Part shown: positions 1 to 4,716 of the stretch, piece after piece | Numbering within the stretch: position 1 is the stretch's first letter | How the letters are laid out: each line of letters begins with the position of its first letter | NCBI GenBank assembly: GCA_035536315.1 | Contig: DATLOJ010000007.1 | Coordinates: forward strand, 1 to 5,841 | Source of the DNA: DATLOJ01 sp035536315 | GTDB taxonomy: Bacteria > Actinomycetota > CADDZG01 > JAHWKV01 | DNA length: 5,841 bases | Direction of reading: 5' to 3' | Translations under genes and position numbers: made by a program | The notes under the pieces: generated by a model | What the model saw: only the letters and a program-made list of their open reading frames with translations | What the model was told of the DNA's origin: nothing | The model's database searches: none

Positions 1-827
1 CCTCCCAGGCTTGCCGTCCCGAGCTTTTCGATGACCCCATCAACGACTGAAACGACGGGCGTGCCGGCGAGAGCGAAGATGTCGGTCCCTTCATGACGGT
101 GGTAGTAGCTCGTACCTTCCATGCGAGGCGCCCCCCACGAATCCGTGTACGAGTAGGGGGCCTTTACGGGGAAGGCGAAGCCGGACTTTCTCTTCTCCAG
201 CTCGGCCCGCACCAGGTCGTATTCGCGGCCGACAGCTTGCAGAGCCGACTTGACCTGTTTTTGCTGCTTGCCCAGCTCGGTGAGGGCCCCCTGTTCCGCC
301 TGCCGCTGCGCCTCCTGCTCAGTGCGCAGCCGTTCGGTCTCGGCCTTCAAGGTGCTCACCCGGCCGAGATTCTCCGAGTCGCGTCTGGCCACCGATTGCA
401 CAAGCCTGTAAGCGGTCAGGAACTGGCGGTAGGTCCTTGCGGACAAGACCACGTTGATCAGCCCAACGCCTTCGGACCGGTAGATGGACGCTGCCCTCCT
501 ATTGATTGCCGCTTTGGCCGCCCGAAGCTCCGCCTCTATAGCCTTCTGCTGATTGTCGGTCTGGGTGATCTGCTCGTGGATCTCGGTGAGCCTGTGCTCC
601 GCGGTTTCGTACTGGCCGACTATTCCGTCGAGCTGGTTCTGCGCCGTCCGTACCCTGGCGAGCGTCACCTCGAGCTGGGCTTGTAGCTGTGCCATCTCTG
701 CCGGCGTCGGAAGCTGGGGCGGGAACTGGCCGCTCTGGGAAGCGCCGGCGGGTGTTGTGACAGGACTGTAGGCAGCACAGACCATGGTCGCCAGTACGAC
801 GCCACACAGGCGTGGGAGGGATTTCAC
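1..827 (-). CDS. Secreted M23 (LytM-type) peptidoglycan hydrolase with coiled-coil N-terminus, 3' end missing
   Basis: The reading frame has no stop from the left edge up to a TAA at 840-842, giving 275 full residues. I chose the GTG at 825-827: it gives a signal peptide (KSLPR, then a hydrophobic run VVLATMVCAA, residues 2-19), which the ATG at 783-785 would remove. No lipobox is evident. Residues about 45-215 are a heptad-like, Gln/Glu/Arg/Ala-rich coiled coil interrupted near residues 115-137 by IYRSEGVGLINVVLSARTY, similar to the segment in PcsB/CwlO/EnvC-like proteins. From about residue 217 (FAFPV) an M23 domain begins, with zinc-ligand motif HEGTD (H245, D249) and GTPVVSVVDG after it; the second, HxH, motif lies beyond the edge. 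Family members cut peptidoglycan peptide cross-links outside the membrane, and coiled-coil members are often controlled by FtsEX. FtsEX dependence here is inference; the M23 assignment is firm. Confidence 0.88.
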   Translation of the reverse strand, partial: MKSLPRLCGVVLATMVCAAYSPVTTPAGASQSGQFPPQLPTPAEMAQLQAQLEVTLARVRTAQNQLDGIVGQYETAEHRLTEIHEQITQTDNQQKAIEAELRAAKAAINRRAASIYRSEGVGLINVVLSARTYRQFLTAYRLVQSVARRDSENLGRVSTLKAETERLRTEQEAQRQAEQGALTELGKQQKQVKSALQAVGREYDLVRAELEKRKSGFAFPVKAPYSYTDSWGAPRMEGTSYYHRHEGTDIFALAGTPVVSVVDGVIEKLGTASLG

Positions 828-833
828 CCCCCT

Positions 834-864
834 ATTTTGTTACTTGTGAGCGCTAATGTGTCAA
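834..864 (-). promoter_or_regulatory. Probable promoter of the M23 hydrolase gene
   Basis: On the minus strand a perfect -35 box TTGACA (859-864) is followed after 16 nt by TAACAA (837-842), or after 19 nt by CAAAAT (834-839), as the -10 element. Both -10 choices are imperfect. Either would start transcription within a few bases of the GTG at 827, so the mRNA would be leaderless or nearly so. The only purine-rich stretch, AGGGGG, abuts the start codon and is badly spaced for a Shine-Dalgarno site, which agrees with leaderless initiation. The -35 box is seen directly; the -10 choice is inference. Confidence 0.5.
845..858. promoter_or_regulatory. LacI-family-like operator over the hydrolase promoter
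   Basis: The 14-mer TGTGAGCGCTAATG matches the LacI/GalR-family pattern TGNNANCGNTNNCA at six of eight fixed positions, with an intact left half and the central AGCGCT; the last two bases on the right (TG instead of CA) differ. It lies exactly between the -35 box and the putative -10 region, a position where bound repressor would block transcription. No LacI-family regulator is in the window, so this is a pattern-based guess. Confidence 0.3.
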
Positions 865-878
865 CTGTTAATAAAAGA

Positions 879-1379
879 TCACGATTCCGGCCGAGATCTC
901 TCTTTCAAGATCGCCTCTCGGCGCGCCAGGCGGGCTTCCCTTCGGACAAGGGCCTCCCGCAGCCTGCGGTGCTCGTCGGGGGTCTCGGCCACAAGCGGTG
1001 GTATCTGCCTCTTCTGCCCGGTGTTGGGGTCGAGGCCTACAAAGACCAGGTAGGCCGTCGAGGTGTGGGCACGGCGCCCGCTCAGCACGTTCTCCGTCTC
1101 GACCCGCACACCCACCTCCATCGAGGTGGTGCCCGCGTAGTTGACGGACGCTCGCAGGGTCACCAGGTCCCCCAGGTTGACCGGCTCGATGAAGCTCATC
1201 TCATCGATGGCGGCGGTGACTACCGGGCCCCCCGAGTGCTTCTGGGCGGCTAAGGCGGCAGCTGTGTCAACCAGCCGCATGATCACGCCTCCATGAACGA
1301 AGTTGAGAAGGTTGGCATCGCCTTGATCCATGGCTTGCGACAGCTGAACTTGGGAGTCCTTCACGGTCTTTGGGTCCAC
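879..1379 (-). CDS. Hotdog-fold acyl-CoA thioesterase
   Basis: This 166-residue cytosolic protein should hydrolyse acyl-CoA thioesters to free fatty acid and CoA. It starts with GTG at 1377-1379, preceded by AAGGAGA five bases upstream. One hotdog domain spans about residues 8-115. The diagnostic stretch DANLLNFVHGG (21-31) followed by MRLVD (34-38) matches the YciA/ACOT7-type acyl-CoA hydrolases, in which the conserved Asn (N23) and Asp (D38) lie at or near the active site. The IDEMSFIEPVNLGD segment (58-71) and a V-rich strand around 88-98 complete the fold. After about residue 130 comes a very Arg/Glu-rich helical tail (RRLREALVRREARLARREA). Length is as expected for single-hotdog members. 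The cell-wall hydrolase gene follows 51 bp downstream on the same strand, with its own promoter signals, so co-transcription is not needed. Chain-length preference cannot be read from the sequence. Confidence 0.88.
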   Translation of the reverse strand: MDPKTVKDSQVQLSQAMDQGDANLLNFVHGGVIMRLVDTAAALAAQKHSGGPVVTAAIDEMSFIEPVNLGDLVTLRASVNYAGTTSMEVGVRVETENVLSGRRAHTSTAYLVFVGLDPNTGQKRQIPPLVAETPDEHRRLREALVRREARLARREAILKERSRPES

Positions 1380-1383
1380 AACG

Positions 1384-1390
1384 TCTCCTT
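1384..1390 (-). promoter_or_regulatory. Ribosome binding site fixing the thioesterase GTG start
   Basis: On the minus strand AAGGAGA precedes the GTG at 1377-1379 with about five bases between GGAG and the start. This decides for the GTG, as no ATG lies upstream in frame with a comparable site. Confidence 0.75.
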
Positions 1391-1422
1391 ATTTTTGAAT
1401 ATCAATACTGTAGTTAGTTGGA

Positions 1423-1432
1423 AATCCGGATT
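1423..1432. repeat. 10-bp perfect palindrome in the divergent intergenic region
   Basis: AATCCGGATT is self-complementary over 10 bp. It lies 43 bp upstream of the thioesterase start codon and 53-128 bp upstream of the alternative starts of the small plus-strand gene. It could be a dimeric regulator site, but a palindrome of this length can arise by chance in a few kilobases. Confidence 0.3.
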
Positions 1433-1475
1433 GCGCATTCTCCCGGCCCGCATACTCACGTCCCTTTCACTTCGC

Positions 1476-1488
1476 GGAGGAAACCTTG
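1476..1488 (+). promoter_or_regulatory. Alternative ribosome site and TTG start of the small gene
   Basis: GGAGG at 1476-1480, five bases, then TTG at 1486 in the same open frame as the ATG at 1561. Spacing is ideal, so initiation here cannot be excluded despite the rare start codon. If it is used, the GGGAGGAG at 1551-1558 would lie inside the coding sequence. Confidence 0.4.
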
Positions 1489-1560
1489 GCCCGGGCGATA
1501 GCAGCTAAAAACACTCAAGCGATGCTCTATCGCCGTATGAAATTGAGCGTGGGAGGAGTC

Positions 1561-1788
1561 ATGTTGCTCGTGAGGCTCCACGCCGATCTCTCCAAGATGC
1601 CGCCGCCCTCATTGGAGCTGTTGGGGGCCACGATCAAGGAGGCAGTAAATCCGGAAGTGCTCCTGGGAGAGGGAAGTCGCCTGGCCCTCACGTACCGCTG
1701 GCTCGAGAAGCAGTTCGGCCGGCGAAACGCGGTTCGAGCGGTTCTGGAGACGATCAACGAGCTCGCTCTGAGACAGGCGGCTCAGTAA
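1561..1788 (+). CDS. Small hypothetical protein (75 aa; possibly 100 aa from TTG 1486)
   Basis: I do not recognise this protein. From ATG 1561 it has 75 residues, is mostly predicted helical (LSKMPPPSLELLGATIKEAV, then RWLEKQFGRRNAVRAVLETI), and shows no signal peptide, membrane span or metal motif. Coding is supported by about 79% G/C at third positions (hand count of 75 codons). Two starts compete. ATG 1561 follows GGGAGGAG with four bases between GGAGG and ATG. TTG 1486 follows GGAGG (1476-1480) at five bases and would add 25 residues (ARAIAAKNTQAMLYRRMKLS...), but those 25 codons have only about 56% G/C at third positions, so I prefer 1561. It ends 83 bp before pepF on the same strand and is divergent from the thioesterase. 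Its function is unknown. Confidence 0.55.
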   Translation: MLLVRLHADLSKMPPPSLELLGATIKEAVNPEVLLGEGSRLALTYRWLEKQFGRRNAVRAVLETINELALRQAAQ

Positions 1789-1831
1789 GGACACCGGCAT
1801 CCCTGCGAGAGGTACAGGTTCCCGGCTGCAA

Positions 1832-1837
1832 TAAACT
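1832..1837 (+). promoter_or_regulatory. Possible -10 element for pepF
   Basis: TAAACT fits the TANNNT pattern and lies 34 bases upstream of the pepF ATG. No convincing -35 box is found at 16-18 bp. If used, transcription would begin near 1843, within the left arm of the hairpin that covers the pepF ribosome site. This is a weak call. Confidence 0.2.
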
Positions 1838-1840
1838 GAC

Positions 1841-1867
1841 GCTCCACACTCCTTCGAGAACTGGAGC
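1841..1867 (+). promoter_or_regulatory. Hairpin that buries the pepF Shine-Dalgarno sequence
   Basis: GCTCCA (1841-1846) is the exact reverse complement of TGGAGC (1862-1867). The pepF ribosome site GGAG (1863-1866) is wholly within the right arm, five bases before ATG 1872. Inside, CTC (1849-1851) can pair with GAG (1856-1858) around a CTTC loop, lengthening the structure. A second CTCC at 1849-1852 offers an alternative partner for the GGAG. The pairing is directly visible; a role in damping translation is inference. Confidence 0.4.
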
Positions 1868-1871
1868 ATTC

Positions 1872-3668
1872 ATGTCTACAACCATCACCGGCGCGGAAGA
1901 CGTCGTTTGGAACCTTAGCGATCTTTATCCCGAGCTCGGCCACCTTCATTCAGAGCTCGACGAGGCGCTGGGGGCCGTCAAGGCCTTCAGAGATAACTAC
2001 TACGGCAAGGTTGCCGGGCTCGACGCAAGCGGACTCCTCGAGGCAGTCACAGAGGCCGAACGAATCGCCACGCTCGTTTACCGGGCCGAGGCCTACTCGT
2101 ACATGGATTTCTCGATGAACACTGCCGACCCAAAGCGGGGGGCGCTCTTGCAGCTCGTAAAGGAGAAGAACGCCGCGGTCTCCACAGAGACCCTGTTTTT
2201 CAACCTCGAGTGGATTGCGGTCGATGACGCCCAGGCCAAGAAGCTGCTCGAGGATCCGGTGCTCGAGACATACAGGCATTACCTCGAGTCGCAGCGCAGG
2301 TATAAGCCGTACGTGCTGTCCGAGCCCGAAGAGCGAATAGTCACAGAGAAGGACGTCACCGGCAAGAGCGCGTGGCAGCGTCTTTTCGAGGAGAACAACG
2401 CCACTCTGAGGGTTCAAGTAGAAGGACATGACGAGCCGGACCTCTCATTCGAGGTTGCGATCGCGCTTTTGCAGCAACCTGACCGCGACCTCAGAAGGCG
2501 TGCAGCGGAGGGCGTTACCGAGGCAGTCAAGAACAACATCAAGGTTCCCACCTTCATCTTCAACACGGTCCTGCAGGACAAGGCGACTTCGGACAGGCTT
2601 CGCGGTTACCCCCACTGGCTGGCGTCGCGCAACTTGTCGAACGAAGCGTCGGACGAGTCGGTGCAAGCTTTGATCGATGCCGTCGTCGAGCGCTACGACA
2701 TACCGCAGCGTTACTACAAGCTCAAGGCCAAGATCATGGGTCTGGACAGCCTTCCCGACTGGGATCGCTACGCGCCGCTGACGCAGGACTCGACATCAGT
2801 TCCGTGGAGCGAGGCGGAGAAGATCATTCGCGACGCGTACTCATCCTTCTCCGACGAGGCGGGCCGGATCATCGGAGACTTCTTCGACAAGAAGTGGATC
2901 GACGCAGCGCCGACAAAGGAGAAGTCATCCGGCGCGTACTGCGTGACCACCCTGCCGGGTGTTCACCCGTACATGATGATGAGTTACACCGGAGACAGAA
3001 GGGCCGTGCTGGTGCTGGCCCACGAGCTTGGACACGGCCTTCACGGAGCCCTGGCATCGAAGCATGGTTTGTTCAACGCGAGCGCTCCGATCACGCTGGC
3101 TGAAACTGCATCGGTGTTCGGCGAGGCCATTACATTCCAGAGCTTGCTGGAGGCCGAGCAAGATCCGCACAAGAGGCTGGACCTTCTTGCGGGACGTATA
3201 GAGGACGCGATCGCCACTTCCTTCAGGCAGGTTTCGCTCAACAGGTTCGAGGACTCGTTGCACACCGCAAGGCGCGAAGAGGGCGAGCTCTCGGCGGAGC
3301 GCATTGGCGAGCTTTGGGAGAACTCCCAAAAAGCGATGTTCGGCGATGCAATCGAGATGACCGAGGGTTACCGGACCTTGTGGTGGAGCTACATCTCGCA
3401 CTTCATCCACACGCCGGGCTACGTCTATGGCTACTCCTTCGGGTACCTGTTCTCGCTGGCGATCTACAACAAGTACCGGGAGGAGGGCGACTCGATGATC
3501 GAGCCTTACCTCGAGCTACTGCGGGCCGGCGGCTCTGAGAAGCCGGAGAACATCGCATCGAAGGTCGGCATCGACCTTACGGACACGGGGTTCTGGCACA
3601 GGGCTCTGAAGACGATGGACGAAGAGGTAACGGAGGCCGAAAAGCTAGCCGCAACCCTGTACAAATAA
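1872..3668 (+). CDS. pepF: Oligoendopeptidase F (M3 family zinc metallopeptidase)
   Basis: A complete 598-residue cytosolic zinc endopeptidase that cuts short oligopeptides, a normal length for the PepF/M3B family. It begins with the typical VWNLSDLYP (12-20). The M3 N-terminal region covers about 112-182 (FNLEWIAVDD through KSAWQRLFEEN) and the catalytic domain about 200-585. The zinc motif is HELGH (H384, E385, H388) in HELGHGLHGAL, and the third ligand is probably E411 in LAETASVFGE. The C-terminal HTPGYVYGYSFGY (513-525) carries the His and Tyr residues conserved in M3 peptidases for substrate binding and transition-state stabilisation. All key residues are present and the frame is intact. 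ATG 1872 has GGAG five bases upstream, inside a hairpin. The small hypothetical gene lies 83 bp upstream on the same strand; no strong terminator is seen after the stop. Peptide recycling is the family role; the exact substrates are unknown. Confidence 0.95.
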   Translation: MSTTITGAEDVVWNLSDLYPELGHLHSELDEALGAVKAFRDNYYGKVAGLDASGLLEAVTEAERIATLVYRAEAYSYMDFSMNTADPKRGALLQLVKEKNAAVSTETLFFNLEWIAVDDAQAKKLLEDPVLETYRHYLESQRRYKPYVLSEPEERIVTEKDVTGKSAWQRLFEENNATLRVQVEGHDEPDLSFEVAIALLQQPDRDLRRRAAEGVTEAVKNNIKVPTFIFNTVLQDKATSDRLRGYPHWLASRNLSNEASDESVQALIDAVVERYDIPQRYYKLKAKIMGLDSLPDWDRYAPLTQDSTSVPWSEAEKIIRDAYSSFSDEAGRIIGDFFDKKWIDAAPTKEKSSGAYCVTTLPGVHPYMMMSYTGDRRAVLVLAHELGHGLHGALASKHGLFNASAPITLAETASVFGEAITFQSLLEAEQDPHKRLDLLAGRIEDAIATSFRQVSLNRFEDSLHTARREEGELSAERIGELWENSQKAMFGDAIEMTEGYRTLWWSYISHFIHTPGYVYGYSFGYLFSLAIYNKYREEGDSMIEPYLELLRAGGSEKPENIASKVGIDLTDTGFWHRALKTMDEEVTEAEKLAATLYK

Positions 3669-3741
3669 GCGACCGTCAAATATTGAGGAGCCGGTAAGGA
3701 ACGCCGTCGAAGTCGTCGCCGATTGGTATGGACCCACCACA

Positions 3742-4005
3742 GTGAGAACGCTCCGCGATATGAGGCAACGGCTCAATCGCCACGGCCGGAGTCTTGGCTT
3801 CCACGCGATTGGGTTCACTGTGCTGGGAGCGCTAACTCTGTTCCTTGCGACGCTTGGCCGAACAAGCGAAGGTCAGTCAATCAGTTGGATTGGTGTTGTC
3901 GTCTCGGTTCTCTGGTGGCTTCTCGGTCTCGGCTACTCCATCGCGGCGATTCGCGAGAAGCTGGGAAAGGATCCCGGATTAGTGCCGCCAAAGGACATTC
4001 TCTAA
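3742..4005 (+). CDS. Small two-helix membrane protein, 2TM-domain-like
   Basis: The 87-residue product has a basic N-terminus (RTLRDMRQRLNRHGRSL) and two hydrophobic helices at about 20-40 (FHAIGFTVLGALTLFLATLG) and 48-70 (ISWIGVVVSVLWWLLGLGY...), joined by a short polar loop, then a short basic tail. This layout, with a His at the start of helix 1 and a Trp-rich helix 2, resembles 2TM-domain proteins of unknown function; the resemblance is from memory, not a search. Neither GTG 3742 nor the in-frame ATG 3760 has a Shine-Dalgarno site, so the start is uncertain. The frame stays open upstream to a TAG at 3646 without a usable start, so the 5' end may be lost or initiation leaderless. G/C at third positions is about 63% (hand count), lower than in the small gene upstream. 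It lies 73 bp after pepF and converges with the toxin-antitoxin pair. Confidence 0.5.
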   Translation: MRTLRDMRQRLNRHGRSLGFHAIGFTVLGALTLFLATLGRTSEGQSISWIGVVVSVLWWLLGLGYSIAAIREKLGKDPGLVPPKDIL

Positions 4006-4082
4006 ATGAACGCCTAGCGACTTCAGCGGATCGCTCGGACATGACTTTCGTATCTAAGTGGAGGACAGTAGCGAGGCTTGAG

Positions 4083-4283
4083 TCAGCTCGGCTTGGTCTC
4101 GGCTATCAGCTTCCTAATCGCTGGCACTAGCTCCCTCGGGACCTCCATCACACTACGCGTTGAGTCGTAGCGTTCCTCGTCCTCCGCCAGCCCTTCTTCG
4201 TCGGTCTGTTCCTCATAGTGATCCAGTACGCGTTTCACACGAGCGCCATCCCACCCAGGGGGAAACCGATTTTGTCTCGTCAT
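4083..4283 (-). CDS. Putative antitoxin, small acidic partner of the DUF4258-like protein
   Basis: A 66-residue protein beginning TRQNRFPPGWDGARVKRVLDHY, followed by a strongly acidic stretch (EEQTDEEGLAEDEERYD, 24-40) and a C-terminal helix VPRELVPAIRKLIAE (48-62). Small proteins with this FPPGWDE..V..VL.HYE opening commonly sit next to DUF4258/BrnT-like toxins; I recall this association and could not verify it here. Its ATG overlaps the stop of the upstream gene (ATGA at 4280-4283), implying translational coupling; only a weak GAGAAG lies upstream. The acidity would suit neutralising a basic toxin. No ribbon-helix-helix or HTH motif is obvious, so whether it binds DNA is unclear. Confidence 0.7.
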   Translation of the reverse strand: MTRQNRFPPGWDGARVKRVLDHYEEQTDEEGLAEDEERYDSTRSVMEVPRELVPAIRKLIAETKPS

Positions 4284-4558
4284 CGTCTTCTCATTCTACG
4301 GCGGAGCGCCTTGAGGGCCTTGGGCCCGAGATCGTAGGCCGTGATAACGAAGACCGTCTCGGATTCCGGCTCGGGAACATAGATGACCTTCAGGAACCGT
4401 CCAGCCGCCGTCTGACCGATCGCAACCCGCGTGTCCTCGATACCGCTTCCATCCTCCAGGGGAGCCTCGAGCACTTCCTGAACCTCGTATTCGTCGACCC
4501 CGTGGCTCTGGGCATGCGGAAGACCAGATTGGCGGCTGATGTAGAACCGGATTTCCAC
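4280..4558 (-). CDS. DUF4258/BrnT-like putative toxin
   Basis: A 92-residue basic protein starting at GTG 4556-4558. Features: RFYISRQSGLPHAQSHGV (4-21) with a conserved-looking H19-G20, then EYEVQEVLEAP (23-33), a central VAIGQTAAGRFLKVIYV (45-61), a strand VFVITAY (69-75), and a very basic end (KALKALRRRMRRR). The order HG..E.EV.EVL..P, then AIGQT..GR.L.V.YV, then VITAY is the pattern of DUF4258 and BrnT proteins, which share the RelE-like RNase fold. By analogy it may cleave RNA, but no activity can be read from the sequence. It is the first gene of the pair (toxin first, as in brnTA and higBA), with a 4-nt overlap with the antitoxin. No Shine-Dalgarno site precedes the GTG; a TAGACT box six bases upstream suggests a leaderless mRNA. 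A non-toxic DUF4258 role is possible. Confidence 0.72.
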   Translation of the reverse strand: MEIRFYISRQSGLPHAQSHGVDEYEVQEVLEAPLEDGSGIEDTRVAIGQTAAGRFLKVIYVPEPESETVFVITAYDLGPKALKALRRRMRRR

Positions 4559-4564
4559 AAGGGG

Positions 4565-4593
4565 AGTCTAGGCAGGAGGTGTGACACCCCGAA
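4565..4593 (-). promoter_or_regulatory. Candidate leaderless promoter of the toxin-antitoxin pair
   Basis: On the minus strand TAGACT (4565-4570) fits the TANNNT -10 pattern and is followed by only six bases before the GTG start at 4558, so transcription would begin at or next to the start codon. At 17 bp the -35 position reads TTCGGG (4588-4593), a poor match. Absence of a Shine-Dalgarno site supports the call. Confidence 0.4.
4578..4588. promoter_or_regulatory. 11-bp inverted repeat, possible autoregulatory operator
   Basis: GGTGTGACACC is a perfect inverted repeat of 5-bp arms around a single central base. It lies between the putative -10 and -35 of the toxin-antitoxin promoter, where such modules usually bind their own antitoxin or complex. 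The repeat is visible; the binding partner is inferred. Confidence 0.4.
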
Positions 4594-4659
4594 CTTTTTC
4601 GGTGCCAGGCCCCTAATCCAACTTCAGGCTCCCATGATCGACTCCTTTGTGTGTCGGGT

Positions 4660-4667
4660 GTCGCGAC
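4660..4667. repeat. 8-bp palindrome upstream of the aldehyde dehydrogenase gene
   Basis: GTCGCGAC is self-complementary and lies 49 bp before the ALDH start codon, flanked by CGGG (4655-4658) and a downstream CCCG. It could belong to a regulator site, but 8-bp palindromes are common by chance. Confidence 0.15.
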
Positions 4668-4680
4668 TGCTGCCCGCACG

Positions 4681-4686
4681 TAGGAT
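4681..4686 (+). promoter_or_regulatory. Possible -10 element for the aldehyde dehydrogenase gene
   Basis: TAGGAT fits TANNNT and lies 30 bp upstream of ATG 4717. No good -35 box is found at the expected distance. Weak call. Confidence 0.2.
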
Positions 4687-4716
4687 GGAGGACCCACAAT
4701 TCAAAGGACGAAGTCA

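Noticed and set aside
93..686. Long plus-strand open frame of 197 codons
   Set aside because: It lies antisense to the M23 hydrolase frame, which has a signal peptide, coiled coil and zinc motif; the plus-strand translation shows no domain.
499..807. Minus-strand open frame of 102 codons near the hydrolase 5' end
   Set aside because: It is in a different frame from the M23 domain. The correct frame starts at GTG 827 and continues to the window edge.
837..1253. Plus-strand open frame over the thioesterase
   Set aside because: Antisense shadow of a clear hotdog gene; it has no recognisable sequence.
4016..4035. AGCGA/TCGCT hairpin between the convergent membrane and antitoxin genes
   Set aside because: Only five base pairs with a ten-base loop and no T-tract on either strand, too weak for an intrinsic terminator.
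3723..4130. 135-codon plus-strand frame overlapping the membrane protein
   Set aside because: It would start at TTG without a ribosome site and its translation is low-complexity and lacks the two hydrophobic helices seen in the alternative frame.
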